Shown in pieces: positions 31,233 to 43,737 of a stretch of 64,000 nt of DNA (its first letter is position 1; every line of letters begins with the position of its first letter). Origin of the DNA: Venturia oleaginea (taxonomy: Eukaryota > Ascomycota > Dothideomycetes > Venturiales > Venturiaceae); NCBI GenBank assembly GCA_013176395.1, contig JABMLP010000008.1, positions 1,612,001-1,676,000 of the forward strand. Direction: 5' to 3'. The position numbers and the translations under genes were made by a program. A model generated the notes under the pieces. It did no database searches and was not told the DNA's origin. It saw only the letters and a program-made list of their open reading frames with translations.

Positions 31233-33334
31233 ATGGCTTCATGGCTGGGTCATTCGAAGATCCACTTCGACGCCGCCGAGCGGACTATTCCTCTCCCATT
31301 GCTCTCCTCGACATTAAAGAAAGCACAATCTACCGACCCAACCACAGACGGCACAAATACGCAATCTTTCCTGGATCTTTGCAAGCAAGCGACCCCGCCA
31401 TGCCGTCTAAATCCACTCCTTTTCAATGGACACCTACAAACAATGTGGACGGCCATGAAAGAAAACGATATCCCGATAACATACAAGCGTAAAATTTTCG
31501 AATCGAGGTCCACTCTCTACGGTGATGGAGGTAGTTTTGCAGTGGATTTCGTCGTCCATACACCAAATTCTGCTCTCCACGAACATGTAAAAGATGATCC
31601 AATCCAGGAGCTACCACCACGAACAACTTACTACACCGAGGAAGAGTTCCAGAGTCTAGGGGGCGATGATACAAAGCCACTGCTAATTATGCTCCATGGC
31701 CTTGCTGGAGGATCTCACGAAGTCTATTTAAGACACGTATTGAAACCATTATGTCTTGACGCAGCCACGGACGACGAAAGATGGGAGGCTCTCGTTGTGA
31801 ACGCAAGAGGTTGTGCTCATTCGAAAATCACATCAGGCGTTCTGTACAACGCTCGTGCGACCTGGGATGTACGACAGGTAGTTCAATGGGCACGGGAAAA
31901 ATGGCCGAAGCGGAAGCTCTTTGGAATGGGATTCTCTCTTGGAGGGAACATTTTGACCAATGTACGTGATCTTATTCCGCACAATCTTTTTACTTCCCAG
32001 CAGAAGTCATAACAAGCGATACTCACAACTCCTCCATCATTCGTACAACAAACGTCAGTCGCAGTCTGAAAGAATACAACATCGCCTCCTCTCGCATTTC
32101 GATATATTCACTTGAGCCGTGGAATCTCAAACTTCCTTCAAGTACAAGCTTTTGCCTTTCATCTCAACCTTTCATTCCATCAAGCTGATACTCTGTCTTT
32201 ACACTTCGACCCGATTTCATTCATCTGAAACGTATATCAAGACCCCGTACTAACAATCCCAGTACATAGCCGAAGAGGGCACAAACTGTCCCCTGGACGC
32301 CGCCGTCGTCGCCTCCAATCCCTGGAACCTCGACATCTCAAACGCGTTCTTGCAGTCGACCTTCCTAGGCCTCCACGTCTACTCAAAAGTGATGGGCGAC
32401 TCCATGCGTCAACTCTTCCTCCGTCACCAAAAAGAAATCACCTCCCATAACCCATCAATCGACGCCAAAAAACTACTCGCCTCCAAATATCTGCACGAGT
32501 TCGATCGCCACGTGCAATGCCCGACTTGGGGATGGCCAACCGAGGGCGCCTATTATAGGGATGCGAGTTGTATTGATGTGGTTATGGATGTTAGGATTCC
32601 GCTTTTAGGAATTCATGCTAAGGATGATCCTGTGGGCTTTGTTAATTGTCCGTCAAGATTGATGGGGAAAGGCTGACTGATTATTCAGATTGTCGCTGAT
32701 ACCGGAGCTCCTTATGAAGAAGTAAAACACAACGGCTATGTCGTTCTGTGCAGCACAACCATGGGTGGCCATTTGAGTTGGTTTGAACCAGGTGGGGAAA
32801 GGTGTTTTTCTAGGGCTGTAAGTTTCTCCATTCCTTTGCCGTATAACCATACTCCTGCTTCAGCTTGGTCTGGTAAAGATAGAGGAGCTTCAAGTGAAGA
32901 GAAAGTAATAAGGGGAGATAGAACGAGAAAGTGGTATCAGAAGAAGAGAAAATACTGTAGATAGGACAGCTACAAGTTTTACTATATTCCCGCGTTAGGT
33001 CTAGGTTTATATCCGCCGTCGTATCTGCGTTACTTTCTCTTCTTCTGATACCGCTTTTTCGTCCTATCTACCCTCATTACTTTCCGTTCACTCGAAGCTC
33101 CTCTCCATCCTAACATAATGTCTCCTCTTCTAACTACCCACTTCGCAGGCCGAATCCTTCCTCCGAAAAATGGCTACAGAAGTCGATCTCCCTGCCCTCC
33201 GCGCCGAACGCGAAACGTCCACAGTAGGAGTCCAAAATAGTCGAAATAGCAGCGGCGTACCTAACAAAAGGAAGATGCCTGTATATCAAGGCGTGGTCAG
33301 GAAATTGCAGGATAGACATGATCTTGTACAATAG
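31233..33334 (+). CDS. Alpha/beta-hydrolase, Eht1/Eeb1/YMR210W-type ester synthase/esterase
   Basis: Four exons: 31233-31961, 32263-32631, 32689-32817 and 33149-33334, 470 residues. The family blocks CRLNPLLFNGHLQTMW, LLIMLHGLAGGSHEVYLR and NARGCAHSKITS are clear. The catalytic triad is Ser235 (GFSLGGN), Asp near 364 (HAKDDP) and His394 (MGGHLSWF). Yeast relatives Eht1 and Eeb1 make and cleave medium-chain fatty-acid ethyl esters; YMR210W is an acylglycerol lipase. Which activity applies here is not decided by the sequence. The start at 31233 (caacATGG) is the first ATG in frame. Two introns are unusually long for this window: intron 1 (301 bp, TACTAAC branch site) and intron 3 (331 bp), which carries a large hairpin. 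Confidence 0.9.
32881..33104. repeat. 224-bp inverted repeat inside intron 3 of the hydrolase gene
   Basis: Arms 32881-32957 and 33028-33104 (77 nt each) pair with about 11 mismatches, around a 70-nt loop. The arm starts AGAGGAGCTTCAAGTGAAGA. In the transcript this would fold into a long hairpin. It may be a MITE-like insertion; no target duplication is evident. Confidence 0.9.
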
Positions 33335-33699
33335 AGAATAGGAAGGACATGAAATGAGTAAAAGGTACGAAGTTTTCTAGAGGAATTATAGATCTGGCTA
33401 GAGTTTGCTTAACCGCATAGATAGATGAAAAAGGATAACAAGACTTTATAAAGTAGTGGAATTTTCCAATTTCTAGCCGCTGAAAATCTCTTCTTTTTCC
33501 ATTGCCGGTAATTTAAAGCTATTGATCTCGAGTCAAGAGCTTGGAATTAGGCTCGATGTACAGTTTGTTCCGCTCTCTACGCCTTTCTATTGCACCAATT
33601 GTGCCGGATGGCACGTGCCTCTATTGAGTGACATGAATATATGTATAGTCCACGCGCCGTCTGTTTTGATCTCTCTTCCTCACAACAACAATTAACACC
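33335..33699. other. Spacer after the hydrolase gene
   Basis: No gene seen; it contains the 3' end of the hydrolase transcript and the leader of the possible gene at 33700. Confidence 0.5.
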
Positions 33700-34093
33700 A
33701 TGGACTACAAGAAATGTCAAATAGCTCAACAGATGTGGGTTGTCGAACTTGCCGACGTCCCAGATACGGTGACGACCATAACGAAGCGTGAGCCCACAAG
33801 TCGCGTATAATAGAAGGTACACAACGAAAGGTTCAATAGCTAATAGGGACAGCGTGACGTGTGTTCTCATCGCCGAAGCCAATGGCACATCCACGCCCTC
33901 TTTTGTCGAGACACTGTTTCTTCGACCATCGAGAATAATGAAAGGTTACCTTGGCCATGTCCGGAGTGTCGCAGACATCTTATTTCCTGATTTCCTCTTC
34001 TCGATGAGAAATGCTGAGACTGCTGCGCTCGACACGGTTCTTAAGGAGCTGGATGATGCTCGGCATGTTATCAAAAATGGATCGAGATATTAA
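33700..34093 (+). CDS. Possible small hypothetical protein, two exons
   Basis: An ATG in good context (caccATGG) at 33700 opens exon 1 (33700-33787). A donor GTGAGC and an acceptor ending at 33839 give a 52-bp intron in the right phase, and exon 2 (33840-34093) stays open to TAA, for 113 residues in all. I recognise no domain; the C-terminal part has helical, charged character. It lies just before a LINE fragment and could be a decayed gene. The model rests only on the splice sites and frame. Confidence 0.4.
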
Positions 34094-34233
34094 AAAGAGC
34101 TGTGCGTAGTAAGATTGGTGTATCTTGATTACATGATGGAGCAGACATTGGTGAAGGATGAGAAGTCAAGCAGGCAGCTTCAAAGCAAGTGTTCAAAACG
34201 AGATCGATGGCTTTAATTTCCTGGGAAATGGTC

Positions 34234-35149
34234 CTTCGTAAAAGAGCCTTGGAGTGCGAAAACGAGATACAGGAGTACCTGCGACACAAGGCGGCGCAAG
34301 CCGCAACGCGTGGAGGCCGAAGGGGAGAGATACAGCGGGCGACAAGGGGACAACCACAAGTAAGGGCAGGGATATATCTCCAGCGCTGGGCAGACCTTGA
34401 GTGGAGTAGGCGCTGGCACTATACAGCGCGAGGCAAGACAGCAACTACCTGGAGTGCTACATGGCGAACGCCGGTGTCTTTACTCTACGAAGGCCTAACT
34501 AAAGCGGAAGCTACAGCACTCTTTCTTATGCGTACAGAGGTCATTGGCCTCAACGCGTGGCTTGCCTCGGTTAGGGTCCCTGGGATACTCCCGCGGTGCG
34601 AGTGCGGAGCCCAGGCGCAGACGGTACGGCATATCCTCCTTCATTGCCCTAACTTCGATCGAACAGCACTCATTCGAGATACGGGAACGGAGATACTTCC
34701 TAGGATGCTCTCAGAGAAGGGTCGCGCACAGTACGCGGCGAGGTGGTTCGTTAAACAGGGTGTCCTCAAACAGCTACATGTAGCGCGCGATATCGAGGAA
34801 GAAGGTACCGGATCCCTCTTCCCTACGCCAGCCCTCGAGGAATGGATATAGGCGACCGGGTCCAAAACGGTCGACTACCGGAGCTGGGGATTTAGGTTCG
34901 GAAGAAAAGGAGAGAGCTAGGGACGGAATGGAATGAGATCAGCCGGTAAAGGAAGCAGCGGTTGAGAAGGGGACTATACTATATAGTTAACGGCGGAACG
35001 CAGGCGATTCTCTATAGATACGCCGGCCGCCTGCGGGGCAGGGCAAAGGGTTTTTCCCTTAGGGGTTTTCCCTATGTATGGTAACATGTCTGCGTAGGCC
35101 AATCAGTGGCCCGTATCGGACGTTAAACAAGAATTTAATTAATTAATTA
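34234..35149 (+). mobile_element. LINE-B: 3' fragment of a second Tad-like LINE
   Basis: The open frame up to 34851 encodes the C-terminal domain that follows RNase H in fungal LINEs: LFLMRTEVIGLNAWLASVRV, then C-x-C and H-x4-C (CECG..HILLHC). After the stop comes a 3' untranslated region of about 280 bp and a tail of AATT repeats (about 35135-35149). The copy is strongly 5' truncated, as is common for LINEs; the true left border is near 34230 but is not exact. It belongs to another family than LINE-A, since both the tail and the 3' region differ. No target duplication was found. Confidence 0.8.
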
Positions 35150-35388
35150 TATGTTTGAGGCCAAAAGGTTCAGCCATTCATTGCAGAGTCGCTGCTGTAA
35201 TCGAAGTCATCTCAGGGGCATTACGCCGACCATCACCATAGAATGGCGCTAACCGCATTTAAATAATGTACAAACTCAAACTACACGGCAATCGACTCAA
35301 CCCAATTAAATTCATCAATTTGGCTCAAATATCTCGCTCAGAACCGTGCTAAGGCCGCTGTACATACTGCCGACGGCCTCAAAATCGC
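35150..35388. other. Spacer between LINE-B and MULE
   Basis: No coding content. It may contain the unrecognised left end of the MULE. Confidence 0.5.
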
Positions 35389-38359
35389 TCATTCTTCCTC
35401 CGATAACAACTCAATGTCCCTACCAATCTCGCTGGCATCGCAGGCGTCACTCATATGGTTTTTTGAGCCGCAGAATGCACAGGGTAGCTTCTTGTAACTA
35501 CCACGTCGCTTGGTGGGAGCGCGCGGTGCTGGAGGGGCTTTAGCAGCTCGCTTACGGCTCTTCTGTAGTGATGCTGGTGGTGAGGATAGTGGTAAGCTTG
35601 GTGTTTCAATTGTCGCCTGAATCTCGCTGATCTCGTCTGCCAATTGTACTGCTTTTGCCTGGAGTTTAGTGCCCTTCTGTCGTACCTTTTCGAGCTGTTC
35701 TTGAGCCTCTGATTCAGCGATTTTAGCGGCGTGAAATTCGCGATATCCCTCAATAGTCTCGATGCCGTGTGGTCTCTTTGCAAGCTCAAAGTTCCTAGCC
35801 CCAATGCTAGCACGCTCTTTCTTCTTAATGCCTACGTCGTATTACCTCATCCTCAGAGGGCTCATTATCCTTGACAAACAGACTCTCCTCTGCCTCCGGG
35901 TCAGTGTCATCCTCGTCGCTCTTCCCGTCATCTGAAACCTCAATTGTGACCTTCTCTTTTTCCTGGCTCTTCTCTGAACGTGACTTTGGGTTTTTGCGCT
36001 TCGAATTTTGCTTAATTTGTGAGAGGACAGTGTGTTTACGGAAGCGCTTCTTCCGAGGGCGGCCAGGCCCATTGTCTTTCAACTCCGGAGGCTCAGTAAC
36101 GTTGTCGGGCATCAGTTCATTAACAAGGATTGTGGGACAGGAAGGAAGGCAGGTCTCTCTATAGCGTTGAGCCATGTAGATTTGGATGCCGGTGGTTACA
36201 TCGCCTAGAACTAGATTCTCGACGTTGTCAGTGCCAAAGAGTAGATATTAGAATCGACTTTGAAGAAATCGGCAGCGCACCAAGCATGAGCGCAGGGAAA
36301 ACGTATGTCCTGCCACTCAAGGCAAGTACAAGTTCTCGCATCTAAATCGACGCGCCAGCCAATAGCGGCGGTGTTCAGAAGTTGTACAATTGCCTTGCTG
36401 TTGAAACATCTTTGGATAGGAGCGTTTTGGCATTACGTCAAGTTCAGGCAATGACCTCATACTTTCACTTCTAGTGTATATAGTCAGGCTTTATGCCATC
36501 ACTTAGGAAAGTAAGCCATTCAATCTTTTCTTCCCTCCACAAGCTGTTTTTAAGTCTTCAATGAACACTTTCTTGAACAGCCCTTATTCCAACACTTGCC
36601 TATCTAATGTCAGTTTAGGAGCTTCAAAATGGCGCGATTTTGGCATACCTTTCTTCTGTGGAACGCACATCATCTTCCGGCCAACATCTCTGCGATCTGC
36701 AATGTGGTTGACGGCAAATCTCGTAAAAACATTGTCCTTCTGTACGAACTCGCCGCGGCCATAGAACAGCTTCATTGTGGCGGTCCAGATGTCTTCCAAC
36801 ATGTACAGAATCTGCTTCCGCCTCTCATCAAGATAACTGCCGTTCATTGACTCTCCAACGCCAGATGTAGTGTGTCCGTAACGAGGAAACTCGTCGTAAG
36901 GCGCGTAGGCGGATGCCCAGCGATCAAATTTGCCGTTGTCAATATCCTCAATATACTTGGCCGCCTCCGGGTTGAGAACACATATTTCTTTGAGAAGAGC
37001 TTGTAATTCGCGGTGGGAGGTGACACGGCACATCTGCTTGAATTTGGCCGTAATTATGTTGTTGAAGTGGTCATCTACATTCTGTGCAAGATGCCAGGTA
37101 CAGTAGTAATGCCAGGAGCCCGGAAAGTACTTATTGATAGCTGGGACGAGGCCTTTGTCGCGGTCAGTGATTATCGCAAACTCTCTAGGGTCATTGCCTT
37201 CTCCTCTGCCAAACATTGTGAGGTTTTCGACGATGGCTTTTCGAGGAACCATTCCCACCAATCTTTTGACTCTGTAGATACGATTGCCCAGGCTATAAGG
37301 AGGTTGTTTTCGTCGGCATCCACGGTGGTGACAACAAGCAGGATGCCTCCATATTTGGAGGAGCAGTGAGTGCCGTCAAAGACGAGAAGACTACGACATC
37401 TGTCAAGAGCCAAAGTACACGCCGAAGGCATAATTACAGCGGCTTGAAAGATACCTCTCTTTGACTTGTACTTGATATTAGCGCCGTTATATAAGTTGCA
37501 GAGTTCAGCCCAATCTGCGCTAATGTCTCCCTCCTCCTCAGAGATGAACTCATGATCGTGAATCTTCGCGTCGTGAAGCGCCAGTAGCAAGGGTTTGATG
37601 TACTGAAACTTCTTACTCTCCTCCCCTTCAATCTGGTTCCTAACCTCTACCACAGTGCGATGGGCTTGCCGGCTGGAGATCCTATTGCCCTGCTCGAGAC
37701 GTGCTTCATCTTGTACGAATTTCGAGAGGAGTTTGCGATTATTGGCGACGATGTCGAAGTGGTTTCGAGCGAGATATTTAACTGAATGAACGCGCTGCCA
37801 GCCAATATGACACTAGGAGGGACACGCATGCTTCTCTCGAATGATACACAGTGAAAAGATAAAGATTTAGGGTTGCATGAGGTTCAAAATGAACCGGTGA
37901 TCGAGCGATAGTTATACAGATTCGAGTGGTCTGAAATCAAAACGAGGGGATATGCCTCTAACGGCCGTATGCAGCTTCAAAACGATGGTACGTGACTCTT
38001 ACGGCCGTATACAGCTGTATCATCTCAAAATGGCCGTATGCGGCTGTATCATCTAACAGCTTCTTAAGTTGTCGTAACTTCCACTACTTTGGCTTGCCTA
38101 CGAGAGCTACTCGTATTGCGAAATGGCATATATGCTTCTCACGACCACGGCATTCGAGTTGTCAGAACTGGGGCTTGCTGTTTTTAACGTTGAAAAACTC
38201 ATTGGCGGTCGCAATCGCGTCGGTAATGAGGTTTTTGGCTTCCTCAAGAGTCTCGAAAGTCATTCCAAGCTGGAGCGTTAGATAGAGAGGGATATCTTCA
38301 GATGCAGGAGGTTTCTTAGAACGCTGGGACAGCGCCTGGCTTGATAAAAGTGGCGCCAT
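35389..38359 (-). pseudogene. Mutator-like (MULE) transposase, broken
   Basis: Minus-strand pieces in order: an N-terminal FAR1/WRKY-like region (38359-38162) ended by TGA; a linker with HIGWQRVHSVKYLARNHFDI (about 37815-37740); and the MULE DDE core. The first Asp is in FDGTH (about 37376), the second in AIITDRDKG (about 37170), followed by CTWHL; the catalytic Glu is in GVGESMNG (about 36850). A SWIM zinc finger (CTCLEWQDIRFPCAHA, about 36340-36290) follows, then a basic GRPRKKR block and a C-terminal CX2CX4HX4C knuckle (CAFCGSKNHMSDAC, near 35450). A frameshift near 37240 and stops at about 38163, 36584 and 36512 inactivate it. It resembles fungal Hop-type MULEs. Clear terminal inverted repeats were not found. 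Confidence 0.85.
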
Positions 38360-40063
38360 AGGTGTAGTTTGAGGTTGTTGGTGTTGCTGAAATCGGGTTT
38401 TTGAGCAGAAGTTTGCACGGTAAGTTGCCCTCCACTGTGTTGACTATAACTATATTAATTGTGTTAATTGCTACAGAATTGTGTGTATGTACTAGTCATT
38501 GAACATACAATAATTGCAATCGTCGCAATCATGTATGCAATAGTCCGAAAAATCGATGATTGTGGGAGTACAGTCATTAGCCGATATCCAAACCCTCTCC
38601 TCAAATAATCCTCCTTATCCCTCTTCTCCCCTCTACTCCATCCCTCCCCTACTTCATCCCAAGTCCCATCATCTTAACATCCCCACACTTCCTGCCAATA
38701 AGTTATACGTTTCTACCCCGTACCCTCCAATTTTGCAGCACAAAACTTCCCGTTCTCCACCTCCCACAAACTGCACATCTATATATCATTACATTTACAT
38801 TTTGCATTAGCGAGAACGATGTCATCAAGTGGAATGGGCGGGAAAATAGGGAAAGAAGCAAAAGGGGAGTGAACAAACAGTGTACCCATTCTTCAGCAAC
38901 AATATCGCTTACAAGAAAATATTCCCCTTACCTATTGTTTATAGTATACCCATACCAACCCAATAACTCATAAGCGCGAAGATCACCAGAATGAATTCCA
39001 TACCCTTCTTTAACATGATTGAAGTATCCCACTTCTGCAGGTTAATTCCTTCCTTATCACTGGCTCAGGTCTACTCACTCCAACTCCAAATACCAGCACC
39101 GCCGAAACCCATAAAACAGCGAGAAAAAAGGGGAGGTAAATGGACATCCACACATACCGCTAGTCTTAATCCATTCTCCATCCAAACAATCCGCTAGGTT
39201 AACCCTTTATCCCGTTCTAATACTACACTCCTACTATTCCCGATAAGTTCATTCTCAATATCAATAGGACGGTTCAAACTCACCAGATCACCAGAAATCC
39301 ACTTAATATCAATTTCAATCAAGCAAGATTAGTTTATCGCCTCTGCGATTCTTAGAAAATTGGAAACGGACATAATTCATATCCCCGTCATTTACTCACA
39401 GAAATGACGATGAGATTGTCACGGCCAGTAGTAACTAATGAAAGGCGTGAGCAGCAATCAGGTATGGACTAAATGTGATAGCGAACTACAGGTAGCTATG
39501 TAAATGGGAGCTGGGGGCAAGGCCTACTTATAGGTCTTGCTGTGGCCCGTGTACTGTAGCGCCTTGTTAGGTGCTTGGACACTGTGGTTGTTCCAGTAGC
39601 CTAGCAAGCCGTTACATGGCTCGTGTACTGTGGCGCCTTGTTAGGTGCTTGAATACTGTGGTTGTTCCAGTAGCCTAGCAAGCCGTCACAGAGATTCTCG
39701 TCCGTAGTTTTCTAATGTAGATATCCAAGATTATGAGGGACGTTGATTCAAAAGTATTTACTGGGAGTAGATACGTTGGTAGAAAGACCGCAAGGCTATG
39801 ATAGAGATAGTGTGATTGGATTACCATGTTGATAGCCTGACGTTGCCTATTTGTATGATATTAGCCAATAATCATGTAAGAAGCAATGAAAACATACCTT
39901 AACACGCACCGCACCTTTCCCTCTTCGCTACTATCCAATCACGTGCTCAACTTGAGTGTTATAGAATAAGACTCACAAACCCTTTCCGCTGTTCCCACAC
40001 ACACCAAACACAAATCTCGAGCCTGCCTCCCCTCCTCACCCACCACCTTACCCACTAGCCAAA
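38360..40063. other. 1.7-kb region without a supportable gene
   Basis: Contains the possible right end of the MULE, a pyrimidine/A-rich stretch (about 38570-38810) and a 74-bp tandem duplication (39544-39691). No convincing ORF or splice model. Confidence 0.55.
39544..39691 (+). repeat. 74-bp tandem duplication
   Basis: Units 39544-39617 and 39618-39691 are about 90% identical. Nearly all differences are transitions (C/T or A/G), for instance GGACAC against GAATAC. The core is GTGTACTGTAGCGCCTTGTT. Confidence 0.9.
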
Positions 40064-40650
40064 ATGGCCCACGTAACGACCGACCCCCCACCAATTGAAA
40101 AGCAACAGCAACCAATCCCCGCCCACCCCGTCACACCAGAACCTCAAACCGAGCTCACCAAAAACATCTTCCAAGCACTTGCCAGCATTGATGACAGAAT
40201 GAACTCAATAGAGGACAAAATAGACACATGGGTGGACAGAATGGGCACAATGAAGGACACCATCGACGAAATAATGTCGCTCCAACCTCCAATAGTCCCA
40301 AAGCAAAAAATAAAAGAGCTCTTCCGTCCACCAGTCAAGGAAAAGCAAAAGTAAGTCTAATACTTACCCACCACCTATACCATCCCGGTAACAAATACCT
40401 AACATCTTTCTTGCAAAGAACCAGGGCCACTCCAAAACCCGTCACACGGCGCAAAGCCGCCAGAAAATCCCGTCTACCAAAGACCACAAAGCTCTCAGAG
40501 TTGAAAGTTCCACGGACACAAGATGAGATCGATCGCATGGACGATATAGAAATCCACGTGATGCTCCAGGAGCTCTGCGGCGATGAATGCGTGATCTCAT
40601 ACGGGAACTCCGACCTATGGCGCGAGGAGTTGGTGTACCGAGCAAAGTAG
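40064..40650 (+). CDS. Hypothetical coiled-coil protein, two exons
   Basis: Exons 40064-40350 and 40419-40650 join through a GTAAGT..AAAG intron in phase 2 to give 172 residues. The N-terminus is Pro/Gln-rich. Residues about 30-75 form a heptad-like helix (NIFQALASIDDRMNSIEDKI), a probable coiled coil. The middle is basic (Arg/Lys-rich, possible nuclear signal) and the C-terminus is acidic (DEIDRMDDIEIHVMLQEL). No known domain is recognised. The ATG context (aaaATGG) is good, and both exons end cleanly. Function unknown. Confidence 0.65.
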
Positions 40651-41222
40651 TTGTATTGATGATGAAGAAGCTACGGTAGGAACTATCTACTGGGGTACCA
40701 AGTAATGCCAAGATGCTTGGCGATATTGGAAACGATTATTGGTCTTCGAGTTAGGTTGAGTCGAGAGAGAGGAGTTTTCTTCTCCAAGATTTGTAAGCGG
40801 GAGACGGTAAAGTGGAAACAAGACATGCGGGGAAAGATGTTCGAATCGAGGTCCAACATCCCACCCTTTCCAAACATGATATGCGTAGTGAGGCTTCTCG
40901 ACCATGTCGATCAAACTTCGTCTCAGAGCTCAGCTTCATAGCCTGTGCAACATCCAACCCAAGCTCTTCTCACAACTGCCTCACTTCGCCGGCACATAAA
41001 ACAAGTAGGCTCCTACATGGTTGGTCGTTTGATTGTCCCACTACAGACTCCAATTCCGCTCCATATGCGTGTCATACCCACCATCATCCCAACATGGCAA
41101 CCCATCCATCTACCTAACTTACCTAAACCTCAAACGCTCCACGCAAATGCAAATCCGAAATCCGAAAAAGGCCGCCCGCAAAATATCATCACCTCATCAC
41201 CTACCAATCATCACTCACGTCG
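40651..41222. other. Convergent spacer
   Basis: Lies between the 3' ends of the coiled-coil gene and the SPATA20-like gene; no gene seen. Confidence 0.5.
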
Positions 41223-43737
41223 TTATCTCGTCGTCACCGGGACTGCTCCATCACTCGCCGTCCCCGACTCATCAAGACTAGGCACCGTACCAAGCAACGC
41301 CCGATCAACCTCCTCAACACCCAACGTCTCTTTACAAACACCACCCTCACAAACCATAACCCCTTTCCTATCCAACCTCATCTCCTGCAACAACGAATTC
41401 CTCTTCGAAAGCCACCCCCCTCTACTACCCCCACCACCAAGTCTAACGACAGTTCTGAATCGGTTGCCCTCAGCACCAGTTCTGATTTTCTTGATCGCAT
41501 CTTCGACTTCAGGTCCTTCACCGGTGACGACAATTCCTTTCACTCCGAGGCGACCCATGACGACGGAATCGAGGAGGGTGACGAAGAGGAAGGGGTGTTG
41601 CATCATTTCTGCTTCGAAGGCTTGGACGGTCGATTTGGCGAGAGTGGCGTAAGAAGCATCGTTGAGGAGGGAAGAGAGGCGGTTGAGATTTGAGGCTGAG
41701 ACGCCGTTGGTGGATGGTTCAGCGTTGTCCATTCCGTCTTTGAGTCGGAGGATCAGATCGGGTGCTGTGGCGGTGGTGGAGAAGAAACCGCCGGACATGG
41801 CTGATGTGTCGTGGAAGAGGGAGATTTGTGTTTCTAAAGTAGTTGTTAGCATTGACACGCCAGAGAAAGAGAAGCAAGAGAAGGATCAAGGGGAGAGTAG
41901 AGAACATACTCATCAACCGATCCGCCCACTGCAACCACGCATCATCAAACGTAGCCTCATAAAGTTCAATAAGACCCTGAATCAAAAACGCATAATCATC
42001 CGCAAAAGCAGGTGCATCACCAGGTCCCTCGCGATACACCCTCTTCATAGTCCCCTCCTTCTCATCAAACAACTCTTTCCGTATGAAACTCGCCGCCTTG
42101 ATCGCCGCATCGAGATACACCTTCGCCTTCTCAGGCTCACTAGCAGCAAGCACAGAACTCGTCTTCGCGAGTCCAGAAATCGCAAGTCCATTCCATGCAA
42201 CGACAATCTTGTCATCAAGTGCAGGCCGTGGCCTCTCCTTCTCACGATGATTTCGTAGTTTTATTCTTCCCTCTTCTAGTATTTTCTCGACTTCTTCCTT
42301 TGCCAGCCCAAATTCTTTTCCTAGTGCGTCTGGAGAGCTGGCTACAGCGACTACGTTTTGGTCGATCAATTCGTCGTGGGCATCGTGTTCTGGCTCCACG
42401 TTGCCGTGTTCGCCAACGTTATAGTATTTGGCGAGGACGCCGGCATCACGGTCTCCCAGTATCGATTGGAATTCCTTCAGCGTCCACACGTAAAATGCGC
42501 CTTCACGTTTCTCCTTGTCCGTAGCTCGATATAGGGAATCTGCGTCCTCCGCTGTAAAGAATCCCCCTGAGGATGATTGCATGGGTGGTGTAGTGAGATA
42601 CGTCGCAATGTCGTGGACGACCTCGAGTAGTGCTGGATCTTTGGTTACAAGATATGCCTCAAGATATGTGGTTAGGAGTTGGCCTTGATCGTAGAGCCTT
42701 TGCAAATGTTAGCGCAGTCCCAACTTCTGAAGGGTTATCCTCACATCTTCTCGAAATGTGGCAAGCCCCAATCTCTCGTCACCGAGTACCTCGCAAAGCC
42801 ATTGCCGATTTGATCGCGAATGCCACCCTCAGCCATGGCCTTCAGCGTTTCCAAAACCATCCTCTCTCCGGTCGCACACTCGTCCTCTCCCACTACATCC
42901 CTAACCACACTAGGACATTGTCCCAAGCCCAGCAAGAACCTCAGATTAACCGGTGTAGGAAACTTAGGCGCTGTCCCAAAACCCTTGAACTGCTCATCGT
43001 ACTTGGCAGCAAAATGCTCATAAGCTTCTTCCAGTAACTCAAGATCAAGAGCATCACTTTCCTCGTCTTTATCCTGCCCCTCATGACTGATTAAGCCCTC
43101 CTGCGCAAACTGCCTCAACTGGTCCGTAATTTCCTTTGCAGACTCCAAACACCGCTGTTCCTGAGTCTGCCACACATCGCGCATCTTTCCCAAAATGTCC
43201 TTGAAGCCAATATGTCCATGTGCAGTAGAAGTAGCGCTTTCCGGGCCAGGCCAGTACGTGCCTCCAAATAGTGGTTCGAGATCTGGTGTAAGGAAGACAT
43301 TGAGAGGCCATCCTCCTCCACCCGTTGTAGCTTGAACATAGTTCATGTATATCCTATCGACATCAGGTCGTTCCTCGCGATCGATCTTGATAGGTATGAA
43401 GGACGTATTGAGGAGATGAGCAATTTCCGGATTCTCAAAGGACTCGCGCTCCATAACATGACACCCTACACAATCTCATCAGTCCTTCTTCATGAAAGTC
43501 ATAGGCAGGAAAGGAAATCTTACAATGACAAGCCGCATACCCAATACTCACAAACAAAAGCCTTTTACTCTTCTTCGCCAATGCCAATGAATCCTGATTC
43601 CACATCTGCCACGCAACGGGATTATTCATGTGTCCGCGAACATAAGGACTCCTACTCTCAGCCAGCCTGTTGACCAGCTTCAACTCTCTAGTCTCTTCCT
43701 CTCCCGCAGTCGCAGAGCCATATCCCTCACCCGCCAT
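41223..43737 (-). CDS. SPATA20/YyaL-like protein (DUF255 thioredoxin fold)
   Basis: Four exons on the minus strand: 43737-43524, 43465-42745, 42697-41910 and 41833-41223, 777 residues. The N-terminal DUF255 part has a thioredoxin-like fold with the motif CHWCHVMERESFE, formed across intron 1. It also has DREERPDVDRIYM and the block GGGGWPLNVFLTPDLEP. The long C-terminal part is a six-hairpin glycosidase-like barrel (FGTAPKFP, HFEKMLYDQ, AWNGLAISGL). The family is conserved from bacteria to animals, but its reaction is not established. The open frame goes upstream to 43851, but only by non-ATG codons through a GAGAG microsatellite. The first ATG (43737) is taken as the start, so there is no obvious targeting peptide. 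Confidence 0.92.

Noticed and set aside
35262..38377. CTCAAACTACAC near both ends of the MULE as terminal inverted repeats
   Set aside because: Only 12 bp match, and the right copy lies directly at the coding start; real MULE TIRs are longer and further out.
41662..42258. 198-codon + strand frame
   Set aside because: Antisense of SPATA20-like exons 3 and 4.
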